A stretch of 64,000 nt of DNA from Episyrphus balteatus (GCF_945859705.1 NC_079135.1:15378501-15442500); one strand, 5' to 3'; shown: positions 46,627 through 59,499, counted from the first letter of the stretch. Notes: generated from the letters alone by a model not told the origin. Numbers and translations are program-made.

Positions 46627-49600
46627 TAGACTGAAGAAGGAAGTGCATAGAAAATAGAAATAATCAGTACATTTCTCATTATGTGTACTCAAAAAAATGT
46701 TACTCAGAAGTATTTATGCAGAAGTTTTTACTGAATGCATGCTACGTTAAATCATTACGTACTTATACATTTACATTTTCAATATTTTTCACAAAACAAT
46801 GTTTAATATTGCACTAATTCATGAAAGGGGTACAATAAACATTTTTGGTTTGAGTACAAATATTTTTTCTTTAAAGTACTCAACATTTATATGAAATTTA
46901 ATATATTTAAAATTCAAATTTCTTATCTCTTTAAAAATGTTTAAAATTGAAAAGACATTATCTTAGCTACGGTAAATTTCGTTTTCCTAGATGAAATCCT
47001 TACATCTCAACAAATAACATGTCGAGCGTCCTTTTCAATATATACCAATACCTCCATATCTGAAATTTCAAAAATATAACCAATTACAGTGTTTGCTGTT
47101 CTTGAAAAAAAGGTGTCACAAAAGTTTCTTGTAAAAGACAAGGACCTCCCCAGGTTGTCGATTCAAAAAGCGAAAGAAATTAATTAATAAAAAAAGAAGA
47201 AAAAAACGAAATCATTTTTCATCATCGTCATCCCTCAGTAAGCTGCTTGACTTAAAATTGACTCCTTTTTGATTCAATATTCTCCAAAAAAATCTTCACA
47301 TCTTGAAACCTTTTCTCTCCCATGCAACCTAACGTTTATGTCAAGCCATTTCTTCATATATGAGCATATACACATCCTCACACACATTCATTTTTGTTTT
47401 CATCTTCTTTTTGTTCCTTTAAATCCATCACGTGCACATCTCAATAATGAGACATGTGTTCAAATAATTGCCACTGTCACACACTCAGCATGTTTTCCAT
47501 ATATTGCATGTCTGACGAACGAGAGAGAAGACTCATGCCTTTTATATGTTTAAATATCCTACTATATACCCTACTTTACCCTAACCCCCATCAAAAACCC
47601 CCTTAAAAGAAAAACCGTTTAACTTCTCATGTTCTACGAAAATTGAGTTCCTTGTCATACAACAACATCCATCTCTATATAGATCCTAGCTAGGACATCA
47701 GCTCCAGAAGCACAGTGTGTAGAAGTGTAGGGTCGGAATAAAGTGTGTATAGAGAGTATGGGTGTGTTGAAAACATGAAATTTACCCTTCTCTGACACCC
47801 TCTCGAATTCCCTCATCTCTTACACACCCCCATTTAGGGGATGGAAATAAAAAATAATAGAACTCGAAATCTTAAGAACCCACTCAGCAATTTGCATACT
47901 TTAAGCGAACCCCCATAATAGGGATTGACCTTATGCCATAAACCGGGTATGAGAAAAGTCATGCAAGTTATAATATTATATAACACACAAAAAGTGTTTG
48001 TATGTGTGTAAGTGAGAGGTTGTACAAATTTTCCCACACACCCTGACTAAGCACGAAAATAGCTTCCGCTAGCCTAAAAGTAGTTTTGTTAAGCTGAAGA
48101 GAGTGTACAAACAAACACACACAAAAAAAAAAAAAAGAGAGAGAGAAAAAATAATAATAAGCCTGACACACATCCTCATGCAAACATAAACACCCTGTGT
48201 GTGCACTATAAATACTTTCACTAGGCATTATTTAGGGGGTCCATCACCCTACTCTGTTCGTCCCTTAGTGCAAAAAAAAGGATAAAGAACAGAGAACACA
48301 AAATAAGGGAATATGAAATGAAAGTTTATTTTTTATGCAAATTTCATTGTGCTGCTCTTCCTTTAGAATGTTGTATAACCGACAACTCTCTCCCTCTCTT
48401 GGCTACCCGCATCGCGTTCCCTAAGTGAGTCTTAAGGGATTTTCACCCATAATCATAAAAATCGTTAAAGTACGTCTTTACCTCTTTTCATGGGTGCGAC
48501 GCGACACGACGAAGCAAGTGAATATATTTTGTTGTTTTTTTTTTTTGTCTACCTTAATAGAAAATAGGAACTGGTCGGGTCTGGAAGAGGGTATAGGAGA
48601 AGCCCCTAAAATTCAAGCGACTTCAAGATCCACCACCGGTAGAACAATCATTCTCTCCAGTTAAGCTCTGGCAAAGTTTCAACTTGATTGCAGGTACCTC
48701 TTATATAGCAGACTGCTTCGGTTGCAAATCCTTTTAAGGCCATCGATGAAAAGGACGAAACAGTCATAACATAGCGAAAATAGAACAGGAACAGAAGAAC
48801 AAAAACAAAAAAAAAACAAAAAAATCTCTATGCGTTCTTCATAGCTTTTGAAAAAAAAAAAAAACCTTTTTGCGAGCCATAACATCATCAAGATAACGGT
48901 GTTCTAAACATAAAATGAAAGAAGAACCTTCTTGAAAGAATTTCACCAAGTTTTTAAGAAATTTTCGTTATTTTTGTATAAAAAAATTTGAGGTAAAAAT
49001 AGGTACAAGAAATTTAAGATTTTTTAACTTCACCTATGTGGTTTTAAACATTTTTAAAAACGCTATTCTGGTCTTCACGCTATTGCTGGTCTTTTAACTG
49101 TACGTTTGATTGTAACTTTTGGAGGCTCTAGTATGCGAATTCGACAACTAAAGTTCATTAGCTATGCAGTTTTGTGATGGAAAAATTAAAAAAAGCTATG
49201 CGCATGTGCATAGTTTTATTGGTTTCTTTCAGATTGCAACACTCATTTGAAACTCGTACTTTTCCAAAAACACAAACAGCAATTATTATTTTATGCCAAA
49301 TATTGGCGTATTGAAAAACGTTTCGAAACACTGCAAATTGATATACCAAATGAAAAATTTTAAAACTAAGAGATGCAGTTTCTAGGTCAGTAATACTATT
49401 CGAGGCTCTGGAATGAGTTTTTAAAATTGATTCAAAACTATGTTAATCCAAAAACCATTTTTGTCAATAATTTAAATAACATTTACTTTTAATTAAAGAG
49501 GCTTAAAATTTGCAGCCTGATATTTGAAATTGGTTTTGAACCCAAAACTTTGCCTTATCAAACGATTTTAGTTTGAAATCGAGAAGCAAATTTCTCATCT

Positions 49601-50394
49601 GAGAAGTATTCTAGCTATCAACTGTGATTTTGATGCAAATAAAAGTGTCACTCTGCAAAGAATAATTTACATTAATTGTAATCTTCAAAGCTTTCTGAGA
49701 CCAAGTCACAAGGTAACCAAAGTTATTAAGTAATTAAGTAACCAAAACTTGAGTAAAAACTGCTGTTTGTATTTTTTATACATATTTGTAATTTATTGGG
49801 TTTGTATTTGAAAGTGTTTTCAAATTTTCAATTCTTTTTTGAAAGGATTTTTTTTTTCTGTTTACAAATTAACACTGACGACAAAAAGATGAACATTTTG
49901 TTCAATTGTGTGCAAGTGTTTATTTAATTTCGATTGGTGTGTTAGCATCTAGGCCGAAGGTGTTAAGTTGTTGTCCACTGTGGCCTATACGTGATTTTTT
50001 AATTTTATAATGTTGATTTTTTTAACTCACAAATTTAAAATTTCAAAATGAAAAACATTAAGGGGCCAGTTCAAGCGATTAGGAAAACTCAATTTTGTTC
50101 AATACAGATCCCTTAAAAATTGCCCGCTTGTTGCTGGTATACCCCATTTATATAGCTAGGAGGCCATTTGATATAAAATTTTAATTACAAGCAAATGACC
50201 AAAGAAATAACGATTCAAAATGTTACGATTCCCTTTGGCTGTAACTTGAAATTTTTATCAATGAAGTGAAAACCACATTTAGTTTTAGCAGAATTTTTTT
50301 TTTTAAAGAGTGATGTTAGCGAACACCTAACAATGGTGCTTTTGATGCTTTTGAAAAAAAAAGAAAAAAAACCCACAACACGTTGCAAGTTACA

Positions 50395-50510
50395 TGTTCA
50401 TGTGGTAAGTTGCATGTGGCATGTGGCAAGTACCATGTGGTACCACAGCTCAGCTCATTTGAGCTGAGCTGAAACCTGAAAGTGAGCTGAAAGTGAGCTG
50501 AAAATGAGCG
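50395..50510. repeat. GAGCT-rich repeat, second copy
   Basis: TGCATGTGGCATGTGGCA followed by AGCTCAGCTC and GAGCTGAGCT, then GAAAGTGAGCT twice. Related to positions 1-62. Confidence 0.4.
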
Positions 50511-51034
50511 CCCCCAACTTTCAACGCCTATATCTCGGAATTTTGAATTAAATGAGAATTTTGATGCCAAAAGGTAGCGGGGAATCTAACCTACATTTGG
50601 GTACAACTCCCATCCCTGAAGGTCCGAGCGTTCTCAAACCGGGAGAACTTAAAAGTTAAAAAAAATAATCACGATTCTGAAAAAATAGGCATGATGTGGC
50701 GGTTTAACGTGGAAGGCGATTTTTTAAAAATCTATCAATATGCAAAGCGTAGGCCCATGACACAAGCTATCAATTGGCATCACATCCAAAAATTGCTCTC
50801 AAGCGGCTTAGCTTCCAGGAGCGTTCAAAGATTCGGGGATTTTTCGAAAAAAAAATTTACCCCAACTTTCAAACGCGATTTTCTCGAAATTTTGAAAAAA
50901 AAAATCGAAAAACCGGATTATAAAACTATCGAGTAGCTAAAAATATAAGCTTTCATATGGCACCACTCCCATGTCTCTAGGTCAAAGCGTTCAGCTCTCA
51001 GAAGCTTTTTCGCGCCCCAACTTCCAATGCCTAT
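50505..51034 (+). repeat. Tandem diverged units beginning CCCCAACTTYCAA
   Basis: Unit starts near 50512, 50862 and 51014 share CCCCAACTTTCAACGC and TCGGAATTTTGAA-like sequence, and the bodies share ACTCCCAT...GGTC..AGCGTTC. The third unit is interrupted by the palindromic element at 51036. Confidence 0.5.
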
Positions 51035-51035
51035 A

Positions 51036-52134
51036 CAGGGTGTCCCACAGTCACCGCCCCAAATGAAAACCATGGATTCCTGAGGTCATTATAAGTCGAA
51101 AAACTTAAGTGGTAATTTTCTCGTTTTCGTCCCGTTTTCGAGTTACCACGGTTTTTATGATTTTTGCTCTCTTGTCTTTTAACTGGCCTTATCTTTGCCA
51201 AACTACGTTTGATTTGAAAGATTTTTTTTACAATCAATCAAGAATGTATTACAGTTTAAGTTTGTCTCAAAACTTTTTTTCTGCGGACAACCGTTTCTCC
51301 ACAATTTTGCATCGAACACAATTTTCTTCGTTTTTTAAGTTGTTTTTTACACTTTCATATCATTTAAGTCAAAAAAACACGTTAATGAGTATTGCTTTTT
51401 TGTGCTTTTTATTAAAGCCCAGTTAATTTTCATAAAAAAAAATAAGTTTTATTTCATAAAAAAGGCTACTGAAAGTAATTAAAAAAAATAAACAAACTGA
51501 GTGAATTAAAAAAAAAATAATTTTTAAATACAAAATTAATTTAAATGAATTTTAACTCTTTCTGAGCTTTATCTATTTGTTCTTTTCTTAACCACAATAG
51601 CTCAGAAAAAGTTTTTAAATAATTTAAATTAATTTTTTATTTAAAAATTATTTTTTTTTATTTCACTCAGTTTGTTTATTTTTTTTTTTAATAACTTTTA
51701 GTAGCCTTTTTTATGAAATAAAACTTATTTTTTTTTATGAAAATTAACTGGGCTTTAATAAAAAGCACAAAAAAGCAATACTCATTAACGTGTTTTTTTG
51801 ACTTAAATGATATGAAAGTGTAAAAAACAACTTACAAAACGAAGAAAATTGTGTTCGATGCAAAATTGTGGAGAAACGGTGGTCCGCAGAAAAAAAGTTT
51901 TGAGACAAACTAAAACTGTAATAAATTCTTGATTGGTTGTAGAAAAAATCTTTCAAATCGAACGTAGTTTGGCAAAGATAAGGCCAGTTAAAAGACAAGA
52001 GAGCAAAAATCATAAAAACCGTGGTAACTCGAAAACGGAACGAAAACGAGAAAAATACCACTTAAGTTTTTCGACTTAAAATGACCTCAGGAATCCATGG
52101 TTTTCATTTGGGGTGGTGACTGTGGGACACCCTG
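51036..52134. mobile_element. 1099-bp palindromic element with CAGGGTGTCCCA ends
   Basis: CAGGGTGTCCCACAGTCACC (51036 on) faces its complement (to 52134), flanked by TA on both sides (51034-51035, 52135-52136). Arms of about 510 bp are almost perfectly complementary, with a loop of about 60-70 bp near 51580. Mirror-image 105-codon frames at 51109-51426 and 51744-52061 come from the arms and have no transposase motifs. The near-perfect arms suggest a young insertion or gene conversion between arms. Confidence 0.82.
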
Positions 52135-52152
52135 TATTTTGGAATTTTTTTT

Positions 52153-52320
52153 AGATGAAAGAATTAATTTATTGTTCACTTGATAAAAATGTAAAAAACG
52201 AAGTGTGGATTAATTAATTTAATAATAGAAATTAAAAATATCAAATGAAACTCAGTTACATAATATTGAATGAGAAGTATAACTTCAGTCGCGTGTACAT
52301 GTGTACACACACTTTTTTTT
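52153..52320 (+). repeat. Interspersed repeat, copy 2
   Basis: Direct match to 229-409. Here the sequence runs past the T-run uninterrupted. Confidence 0.75.
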
Positions 52321-53805
52321 TTTTCAAAACATTAAAGAAGTTAGAAATTTTGGTCAAAAGACATCCAAAATGTGTTCGTAATAGGGCTTAGGAATAATTG
52401 TACATAGTTATTTAATGAAAATTTTTAAATCTTGAAAATAATGTCCAAAATATGCCAAATTAGTAAACAAAAAACACTTTTAGACCGTTTTTTATGTTAT
52501 TTTTTGTATTTTTCGAGGACTAGAAATATGAGCAATAAAATTTAAATAAATATTTATACAATTTCGAAGAGGTCATCTTTCATTTCATAGAAATGTATTC
52601 ATTTAATGCTTCCCAACATCTTCTATTCTCGAAAAAAAAAACATAACTTTACTATAAAATTGTATGACATTGGGTTTAAAGCATAATAAATAGTAAATGC
52701 TTTTACTTGAAAAATTGTAAAGTATGAGCTTGAGGTTTCAAATTGAACAGTTACAGAGATTCAATTTATGACTTTATTTCTTGGTTTTGTAATTTGATAT
52801 AATTTCTTTTGAAATTTCATTGACCGGGGTAGAAGAACAGTACTGCTGAAATTCACTTTCCCATTACTCTATTCAAACAAAACACCATGATGTCCAGAAA
52901 ACCGTTAAAGGGTTTTTTTTTACTTGACTAAAGGCCAAAACGTTCAAAATGAAAATACAAATAAAACAAAAAAAAATCCAGTGGCAGTAAAAAAAAAAAA
53001 GAAACGAAAAGGAAGGAAATTAGTTTAGGCAAATTGTTTTCTTTGACTTTTTTCTCACCCGAGGCACGTAAAAATAATGGCAAACCGGGCATCTAGTAAA
53101 AGGGTGAACCCAATTCACTGGCATTGGCTACGAGTATAGTGGACGAACAAAAAAAAAAAAAAAAAAACCATAAGAATAAGAAACGAAACCTTTTCTCAAT
53201 GTTTTTTTTTTCTTTTGCTCTTCCTTCATATTATTCCTTTACACCTACATTGATACTCTCTTTTTTTTTTTGCTTTGTAATTTTAACGGGTTTCTCCGTG
53301 TGAACGGAAGTTGAAAGCAAACGCAAACACACCAGTGGCAAAGGTATAGTACAACAACTAACAACAAAAAGAAAAACAAAACAAAAAAAATCACATTACA
53401 ACTTACTTAGAAAATTGCCAAACACAAAAGTTAAAAGCAGGTTTGGAGGGGTGCTATAGCAAACTCTTGAAAGGAGCTGCCTTCTCTTTTAACCTGACAC
53501 GAAGCTCCGGTAGCAATTTGTTTCGAAAGGAATGACATTAGCGCGCGAAATGAGGAGGTAAAGAATAATTGCTTAATGATTTATTTGGCGGACAATTCTA
53601 ATTCCTTTTGATGATGATGGGTGTTTGGAGAGTGGGGGTTTTAGGTACCCTCTCTGAGTTTGTTGGATATAAACGGAAAGGAGTGGAATTTAATGATAAA
53701 ATGGGATGTTAAAAGGCTTAACAATGTAGTCATTTACAATTAAAATCAAACAAAAATAAATGAAGAATAATTATTTAACTGAAAGAAAGAAGATAGAATA
53801 CTTAC

Positions 53806-53997
53806 ATCGTAATTGTCCGGAAGACCGGGTGGCCCAGCTGGACCAGGAGGACCTGCGACGCCAGGCATCCCATCCAGACCGGGCTCACCCTTCATGCCCT
53901 GAAGACCCTCGGGACCACGAGCACCAGGATCGCCCCTATCGCCGCGGTCGCCCTTCGGACCGGGGGCACCGCGTTCACCTGGTACACCAGTAGCACC
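53806..53997 (-). CDS. Collagen gene exon: long uninterrupted Gly-X-Y block
   Basis: 192 nt, 64 codons, phase 0. The acceptor is tttacag and the donor gtaag. It begins GATGVPGERG and runs in unbroken Gly-X-Y (20 triplets) rich in KGD/RGD-type charged triplets (GDRGDRGD), ending GLPDNYD where the helix breaks. Joining to the 57-kb exon keeps the triplet register exactly (G-L-T then G-A-T), which supports direct splicing. The plus-strand open frame over the same bases is a shadow. Confidence 0.9.
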
Positions 53998-56900
53998 CTG
54001 TAAATTAAAACAAGAAGAAAATACAAAAAATTAGTTTCGTCATGGTTATTGTAATGGAAATGATGGGTAATTTCTAGCTTAAAGAAAGAGACAACGCACG
54101 GCAATGGCAAAGAGGGTCTAGATCACGTTTGGTATTCTCTATACATACAACAAGGCTTTCTTTGGTTGTTGGTGAATGCAGGCATTAACTAAATTGCCTT
54201 AATTCGCTGACTAAACATTCAAACTGAATGCGTGTATTTTTTTTGTTTTGGGGGTTTTCGATTTTGGGGGTGGTTTACACTATTGTGGAAATAATTCCAC
54301 AGCAAAACAACGGGATTATCACTAGGACTTGGAGTAATTCTAACATTTTGTCGTTTGTGTGTGTTTATTTGAACTGTTTTCACATTGAAGAGGGGTTAAA
54401 GGGGGGTTGTTTAACAAAATTGGGGGTATATAGAGGTAATATTATAATTAAACTTAGCAAGATTGCGGATGCCTATATATGGTGGGTATAATTGTAACGG
54501 GAGAATATTTGGGGTGGTTTCGAAGTTGGCTGAGGTTGGTAAATTTTCCATTGCCTGAGGGAAATGAAACGTTTTTTTTCAAAAATTTAATTTTAAAGGT
54601 GTAGGAGAGTGTTTAAGACAACAGCGACAGCAAAGGGAGGTTTAAAAGGCATAAGGTTGTATAGCATCTTTTTGTGTGTGTTATAGGATCAAGAATTGTT
54701 TTTGGTTCTCATTTTTAACTGAATTGGTTTAGTCATGATGGTAATTGTGAAAAATTAGACGGTTATACCATTTTTTTTATTTTTTTTTTTTCGGGGGGAG
54801 GGAGTAAAAGAGGAAGGGAAAATTTGAGCTATTTTTAGGTCTATTTTTTTTTTTTTTGTTTGTTTTTCATTTTTATATTTTTTTGGTTACCGATTTTTTC
54901 TTCAGGTAATGTTGAAGGCTTTTGTCCATCTGAGAAGGTGAAAGGCGTTTTTTTTTTTGTGAATGGAAGTTACCGTGTTAGTGTTTTTTTTTTTTTTAGA
55001 AAATAACAATAATTTAATAAAATTTTGGAAAAAGGGGAGGAATATGTTAATCAAATGGTATCTTGTAAGTGAATGAATAAATATTATGAAGGTTTAATGA
55101 GGTAATAATGGTAATTTAATTAGGAAGAGACCTGTTGCACCTAAATTTAACTGGTATTGAAGAGTGATAGAACGAAGAAAAATTGAGAGTAATAAGTTTT
55201 TGTGGGTGATAATACTAAAAATGAAGGTAAGTCATATCTAGATTCAAAATCAATAAAAATGTATATATTTTTATACAGTCTTGCAGGCTTGTATAAATAT
55301 CAATTGAAAAAAAAAAAATGCATTTGAAATTTAAAAAAATTTATTTCATACAAAAAAAAAAAAAAATTTCATTTAAACAAAAATTTGTTTGGCAAATGAA
55401 AAATATTTGCAATAAAAAAAATATTTATTGCAGTTAAAAAAATTTTTTTTAACAAATTTTCTGCATTCAAAAAAAAAAAAACAATCAAAATAAGTTCATT
55501 AAATGTTTTTTTTTTTAATATTCGTTGAATTTCTTACAATTTTGGCTCTTTGGCCATACATTATGTTGAATATTATAGTTAAAATATGTATGGTCAAATA
55601 GCCAAAATAAGTAAGAAATTTGACTTATATTAAAAAAAAAATATTTAATGCACACATTTAAAGCAGAAAATTTATTTATTTGCAATAATATTTTTTTAAT
55701 GCAAAATATTTTTTAGTTGCAACAAAAATTTTATTTTAATGCAATTTTTGTTTTCAATTGCAATACCAAAATATTTTTGTTTTAGTGAAATTTTTGTTTG
55801 TTTGCAGTAAATATTTTTTTTAAGTTTGTAATGAAAACAAATGCATTAAAAAAATATTCTTTACAAAACTGCAGTCTTGGTACTCTTATTCTATTCTTTT
55901 TTTAAGAGAGACTTCTAAGACAGACACGAGTCTTCATAAAATAAAAATTCTTTATGTCTTAAAGAGAGATGAGACTACTTCATGAAATAAAATTTCATCA
56001 TAGATACTTTAAAGTGAGGTGAGATTTCATGAAATAAAAATTCTACAAATTTCGAATAAAGATGAGAATTAAAAAGAAAAAATTTCAATCCACTTTCGAT
56101 CTAAATCTCAATATTTAGTTTTTTTTTACTTAACTCAAATAAATTTTTTTGACTAAAGCAAAATTCAACGTTCTGCATTTCTGAGATGTTTTAAGTGTTG
56201 AAATCTTTTTCCTTCAACCTTTTTTAATAAAGGTTAACTAAGTTTAATTTTTAGTATGTTTCCATAAACTAAGTTTATTTTTGTATCTCAACAGAATAAA
56301 CCTATTTCAATGAAGAAAAAAGTACGTATACGCCGCAGTGAGCACATATTTTTTGTCATTTTGTTTATGTGAAGATTTTTTTAATTCTTGGAATTGAAAA
56401 TATTAAACTTTAAGTTGTTTTATCTTGATTTATCAGTGGAAATAAAAAAGTATAAAAAAAAATATCAATAAAGAAAGAAAATTACTATCATTAAATGTCT
56501 TCATTTTAAATACGTTAAATTAATTATGAATGAACTCTGCTTTGCATGTTACTGATTTTTATTTCCACTTATTTATTATTCTTAAAAACTATCATCCATC
56601 ATACAAACAAAAAATACACATATTTTAGAGAAGCATTTCATAAGTGCTGTGAACACGTGTTTTTATCTATCTTTTTTATTTTATTTTTGAGCAGACATTA
56701 TAAACAGAAAAATAGAAACAAAACAAAACTGGGTCCTACATGGTTCGCGTGGTAAACATAGTTTATAAAATAGATACTTTTCGTCCTTGTTGCAGTAACG
56801 AAGAACGATGAAACAAAAAATACTGTTACACAAAACCAAAAAAAAAACTTTCGCATTTTACCTACTTTATTATTATCATGCAATCTAATTCATTTTCTCT

Positions 56901-57190
56901 TAATTACCTACATGAGATACCTACAACAACAAACTGAGAAGGCATGATACACGCATCACAAGGATATACGATATAGTCAGAATAAAAAAAAAACATTGAA
57001 GGATTTGTGTAGGTATAAAAATATGATGACGATGTGGGTTCCTATATAGTGAAATTGTGTGCATAGATGAAAAATGTGAAATTTTTTATAGTGACAATAC
57101 ACGAATAAAAAAAGTATTATTTTGAAGAAAAAAAGAGATAAAAATAAAAGAAAACAAAAATAGAAATAGAAAAACATTCATCTTGCTTAC
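53998..57190 (-). other. 3.2-kb intron of the collagen gene
   Basis: AT-rich. It includes the imperfect palindrome at about 55275-55880 and the motif ACGTATACGCCGCAGTG at 56324-56340. No exon found. Confidence 0.65.
55275..55880. repeat. Imperfect AT-rich palindrome
   Basis: The core arms ATTTCTTACAATTTTGGCT (from about 55529) and AGCCAAAATAAGTAAGAAAT (to about 55619) are inverted, with CCATACAT and ATGTATGG inside. Weaker symmetry of poly-A/T and TGCATT motifs extends outward to about 55275 and 55880. Probably an old foldback-like element. Confidence 0.5.
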
Positions 57191-57328
57191 CGTGAGCCCA
57201 GGAGCACCTGTCTTTCCTTCTTTACCCGGTAAACCGGGAGGTCCTCGTATTGATTCGCGTAGAGTTTCGCTATCTTTTAGTGCTTCTAGGATATCAGACG
57301 CATTGCATGTACACTTTCCGTTGAATAT
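57191..57328 (-). CDS. Collagen gene exon (most 5' one found): Cys-containing NC segment into Gly-X-Y
   Basis: 138 nt, 46 codons, phase 0 at both ends. The acceptor is a good polypyrimidine tract ending in ttccag, and the donor is gtaag. The exon starts with about 28 non-collagenous residues containing two Cys (C-T-C) and a charged, probably helical stretch (SDILEALKDSETLRESIR). It then has six Gly-X-Y triplets ending in G-L-T. The helical stretch before the collagen block could help trimerisation (inference). The exon begins with Ile rather than Met, so the true start is upstream. Confidence 0.85.
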
Positions 57329-59499
57329 CTGGAATATAAGAAAAAAACAAAAATGAAGATACAAATTCAATTTCATATATTTCAAAATGTGTTTGGTGAG
57401 AAATATTTCTATTTTTATGTGTTTTAAAGGAATTTTAAGTTACAAAATCAAATAATACAAAAGAGGATTTGGTATTATTATTCTGAATGTTCGAAGATTC
57501 GCAATTTGAAAATTCAATATTTTTAAAGATTTCACGCCATAATATTTTATATATCAATCGGATAAGAAGAAAACTACATAAGAGCACGTACACTTTAATT
57601 CAAATCAGATGCGAAGCTCTTAATGGAAAACTAAACAGGTTTTGAACACCACTGCGTTTGTCCACAGTAAAATTTTCTTAACTATATTAAACAGAAGTTG
57701 CCAGCCGTGAAATAAGGCCAACTTTCAAAATTGGGGTTTTATTGTCTTGTTTAAAAAGAAAAATAAATCCACTTTTTAACAGTTGCCTTTATTTTAGTTT
57801 GTGAGAGGGAAATAAGGCAACATTGGCCTTATTGCACTGTTATGCGATAGATTTTTTCATAGGTAAAGGTGTGACTTGACGAACTATCTCGCAAAATAAA
57901 GCAATGAAATTAATTATAACGCAAGATACAAAAATATTACTTTGAAAATTAATTTTTCAAAAATTATTTCGTTATATATAAATAGGTCAGTTTTAAAACA
58001 AGATCAAAGAGATATTTGGTATACCTAACGGTATAGTTTGATTTGAAATATTTTTTTTTTTAATTAAGTCAATTTTTTATTTTTTATTTTTATATTTTAT
58101 TGTAGATTCTACGAAAACACCATAATTTTATTTAAATGTATAATTTGATTGTAATACATTTTTAAGTCTAATACAAAATTTACTGAAATTTAAATTTTTT
58201 TGTATTAAAAATCAAGGACGTTTTCCTGAATTTAAAGTTTCAGTTTATTATAATAATATATTTTCTTTTTCTTTTTTATGTATTAATTTTAAAAAATTAT
58301 TTTGAGTAGTTTCTTTCTTACTTCTTTTTAAAGAAACAAAACATTTTTGAAAGTGATCACTCATCATATAAATATATTAATGGTGATATTATTATCTCTT
58401 TTATTTTTTTTTACAAACTATGTGAAGTGAAATCTTGTTATCGATAACAAATTTATCAGTAATAAATATATTTTACTTCGAAAAAACACAAAGCGCCTTC
58501 ACAATAGGGCAAATTCAGATTTATTTTTTTTGATTTTTTATCAAAAAAGTTACCAAATGCATTTTTCTGAACCAAAATAGTTTTTGGTTTTTTTTTCGAA
58601 TTTCAAATCGTAATGTCTCCTAAAAGTTGTGAATAGTGAAAACTAAGAAGGTGTTAAAATAAATTCAAAATCAGTTAATATTAATTTAAAAAAAAAATTT
58701 AACCACCCTAACATCTTTTTTTTTTTTAATAAAATAGCTTTGGACAACTCTTTTATGAGCTAAATATTATGTAGAAAAAAAATTGTTTAAATATTGTCGA
58801 ATTTTGTTTTGAAATTTGTCGAAATATGGCCAAATTCCTATTTTTACGTTTTTTTTTTAATTGTTATAGACTACGGACGTTTCTGGACGAAAAGTCATGA
58901 AATTTGGAACACTGAAGCATATTTGTATGAGAATTACGAAAAATCTTCCAACTTTTATTTTTTCAAAATGGTGGTTCCAAGATGGCGGGCAGAATAAGTG
59001 TTATTAGAATTTTCTTTTTCAAAACCCTACATAACCTCGAAAGTTTACTAAATTAAAGACGTTTGCTCTTGGATTAAATTAAAACAAATTAAAACAAAGA
59101 CCACTAAGTACCATAGTAGTAAAACACAATTTACACCTTTTTACCGACTTCCTAAAAGGAGGAGGTATTCAATTCGGCTGTATTTTTTTTTTTTTTATGT
59201 TTGTTACCGCATAACTTTGGACTGAGTTAACCAATTTTGATAATTCTTTTTGTATTGGAAAGCTGGTGGCAGCAGTGTTCACTTTTATTCATAGGAACTA
59301 TTTTAAAAAACCATAACCATCCATGGAAGTCGGTTTTGTTTTTTTGCTAAAAATGATTATTTATTATTTCTTTTTTGTTTAAGTTTGCATTTTTTTTTTC
59401 TTCTCTACAACATCGTAGTATTAAAAAATAATAATTTTTGTTTTGAAAAAGGCCCAATTCCAAAGGTTGTACTAAAACCTACGACAAAATTTTTTACCG

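Larger units (their letters stand above)
21155..53805 (-). other. 32.7-kb intron of the collagen gene, a transposon hotspot
   Basis: Bounded by exons at 20990-21154 and 53806-53997. It holds both retrotransposons, four palindromic elements and several interspersed repeats, itemised separately. Stretches with nothing I can name: 21155-23281, 33108-36400, 38342-41190, 44420-45343, 46627-50395 and 52321-53805. Confidence 0.7.
5025..57328 (-). other. Collagen-like gene, 3' portion (eight coding exons)
   Basis: Eight minus-strand exons with GT-AG borders read as one frame of 1452 nt (483 residues plus stop). The first six exon lengths (138, 192, 165, 57, 546, 69) are multiples of three with phase-0 borders, as is usual in collagen genes; the last two (199, 86) share a split codon. 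The protein is Gly-X-Y repeat broken by short non-collagenous segments, with Cys-Thr-Cys motifs near the start of exon 1 and in the middle of the 546-nt exon. It ends in a charged non-collagenous tail with no NC1, endostatin or fibrillar C-propeptide domain, which excludes type IV, XV/XVIII and fibrillar collagens. From memory, vertebrate membrane-associated collagens (XIII, XXIII, XXV) have a similar Cys-x-Cys-Pro-x-Gly-Pro-Pro start to a collagenous block, so I infer a secreted or membrane-anchored extracellular collagen. A transmembrane exon would lie upstream and was not found. The ~32.7-kb third-from-5' gap carries most of the transposons. Confidence 0.85.

Noticed and set aside
48562..48664. 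Plus-strand frame after an acceptor-like TTAATAG that could follow the exon at 34577
   Set aside because: It would give only a ~48-residue protein ending at once in TAA; no further support for joining over 14 kb.
51109..52061. Two near-identical 105-codon frames on opposite strands
   Set aside because: They are mirror images produced by the palindrome arms and show no transposase motifs.
53044..53090. Minus-strand MPGLPLFLRAS-like mini-exon between AG and GTGAG
   Set aside because: Its end phase does not match the phase-0 neighbours of the collagen gene.
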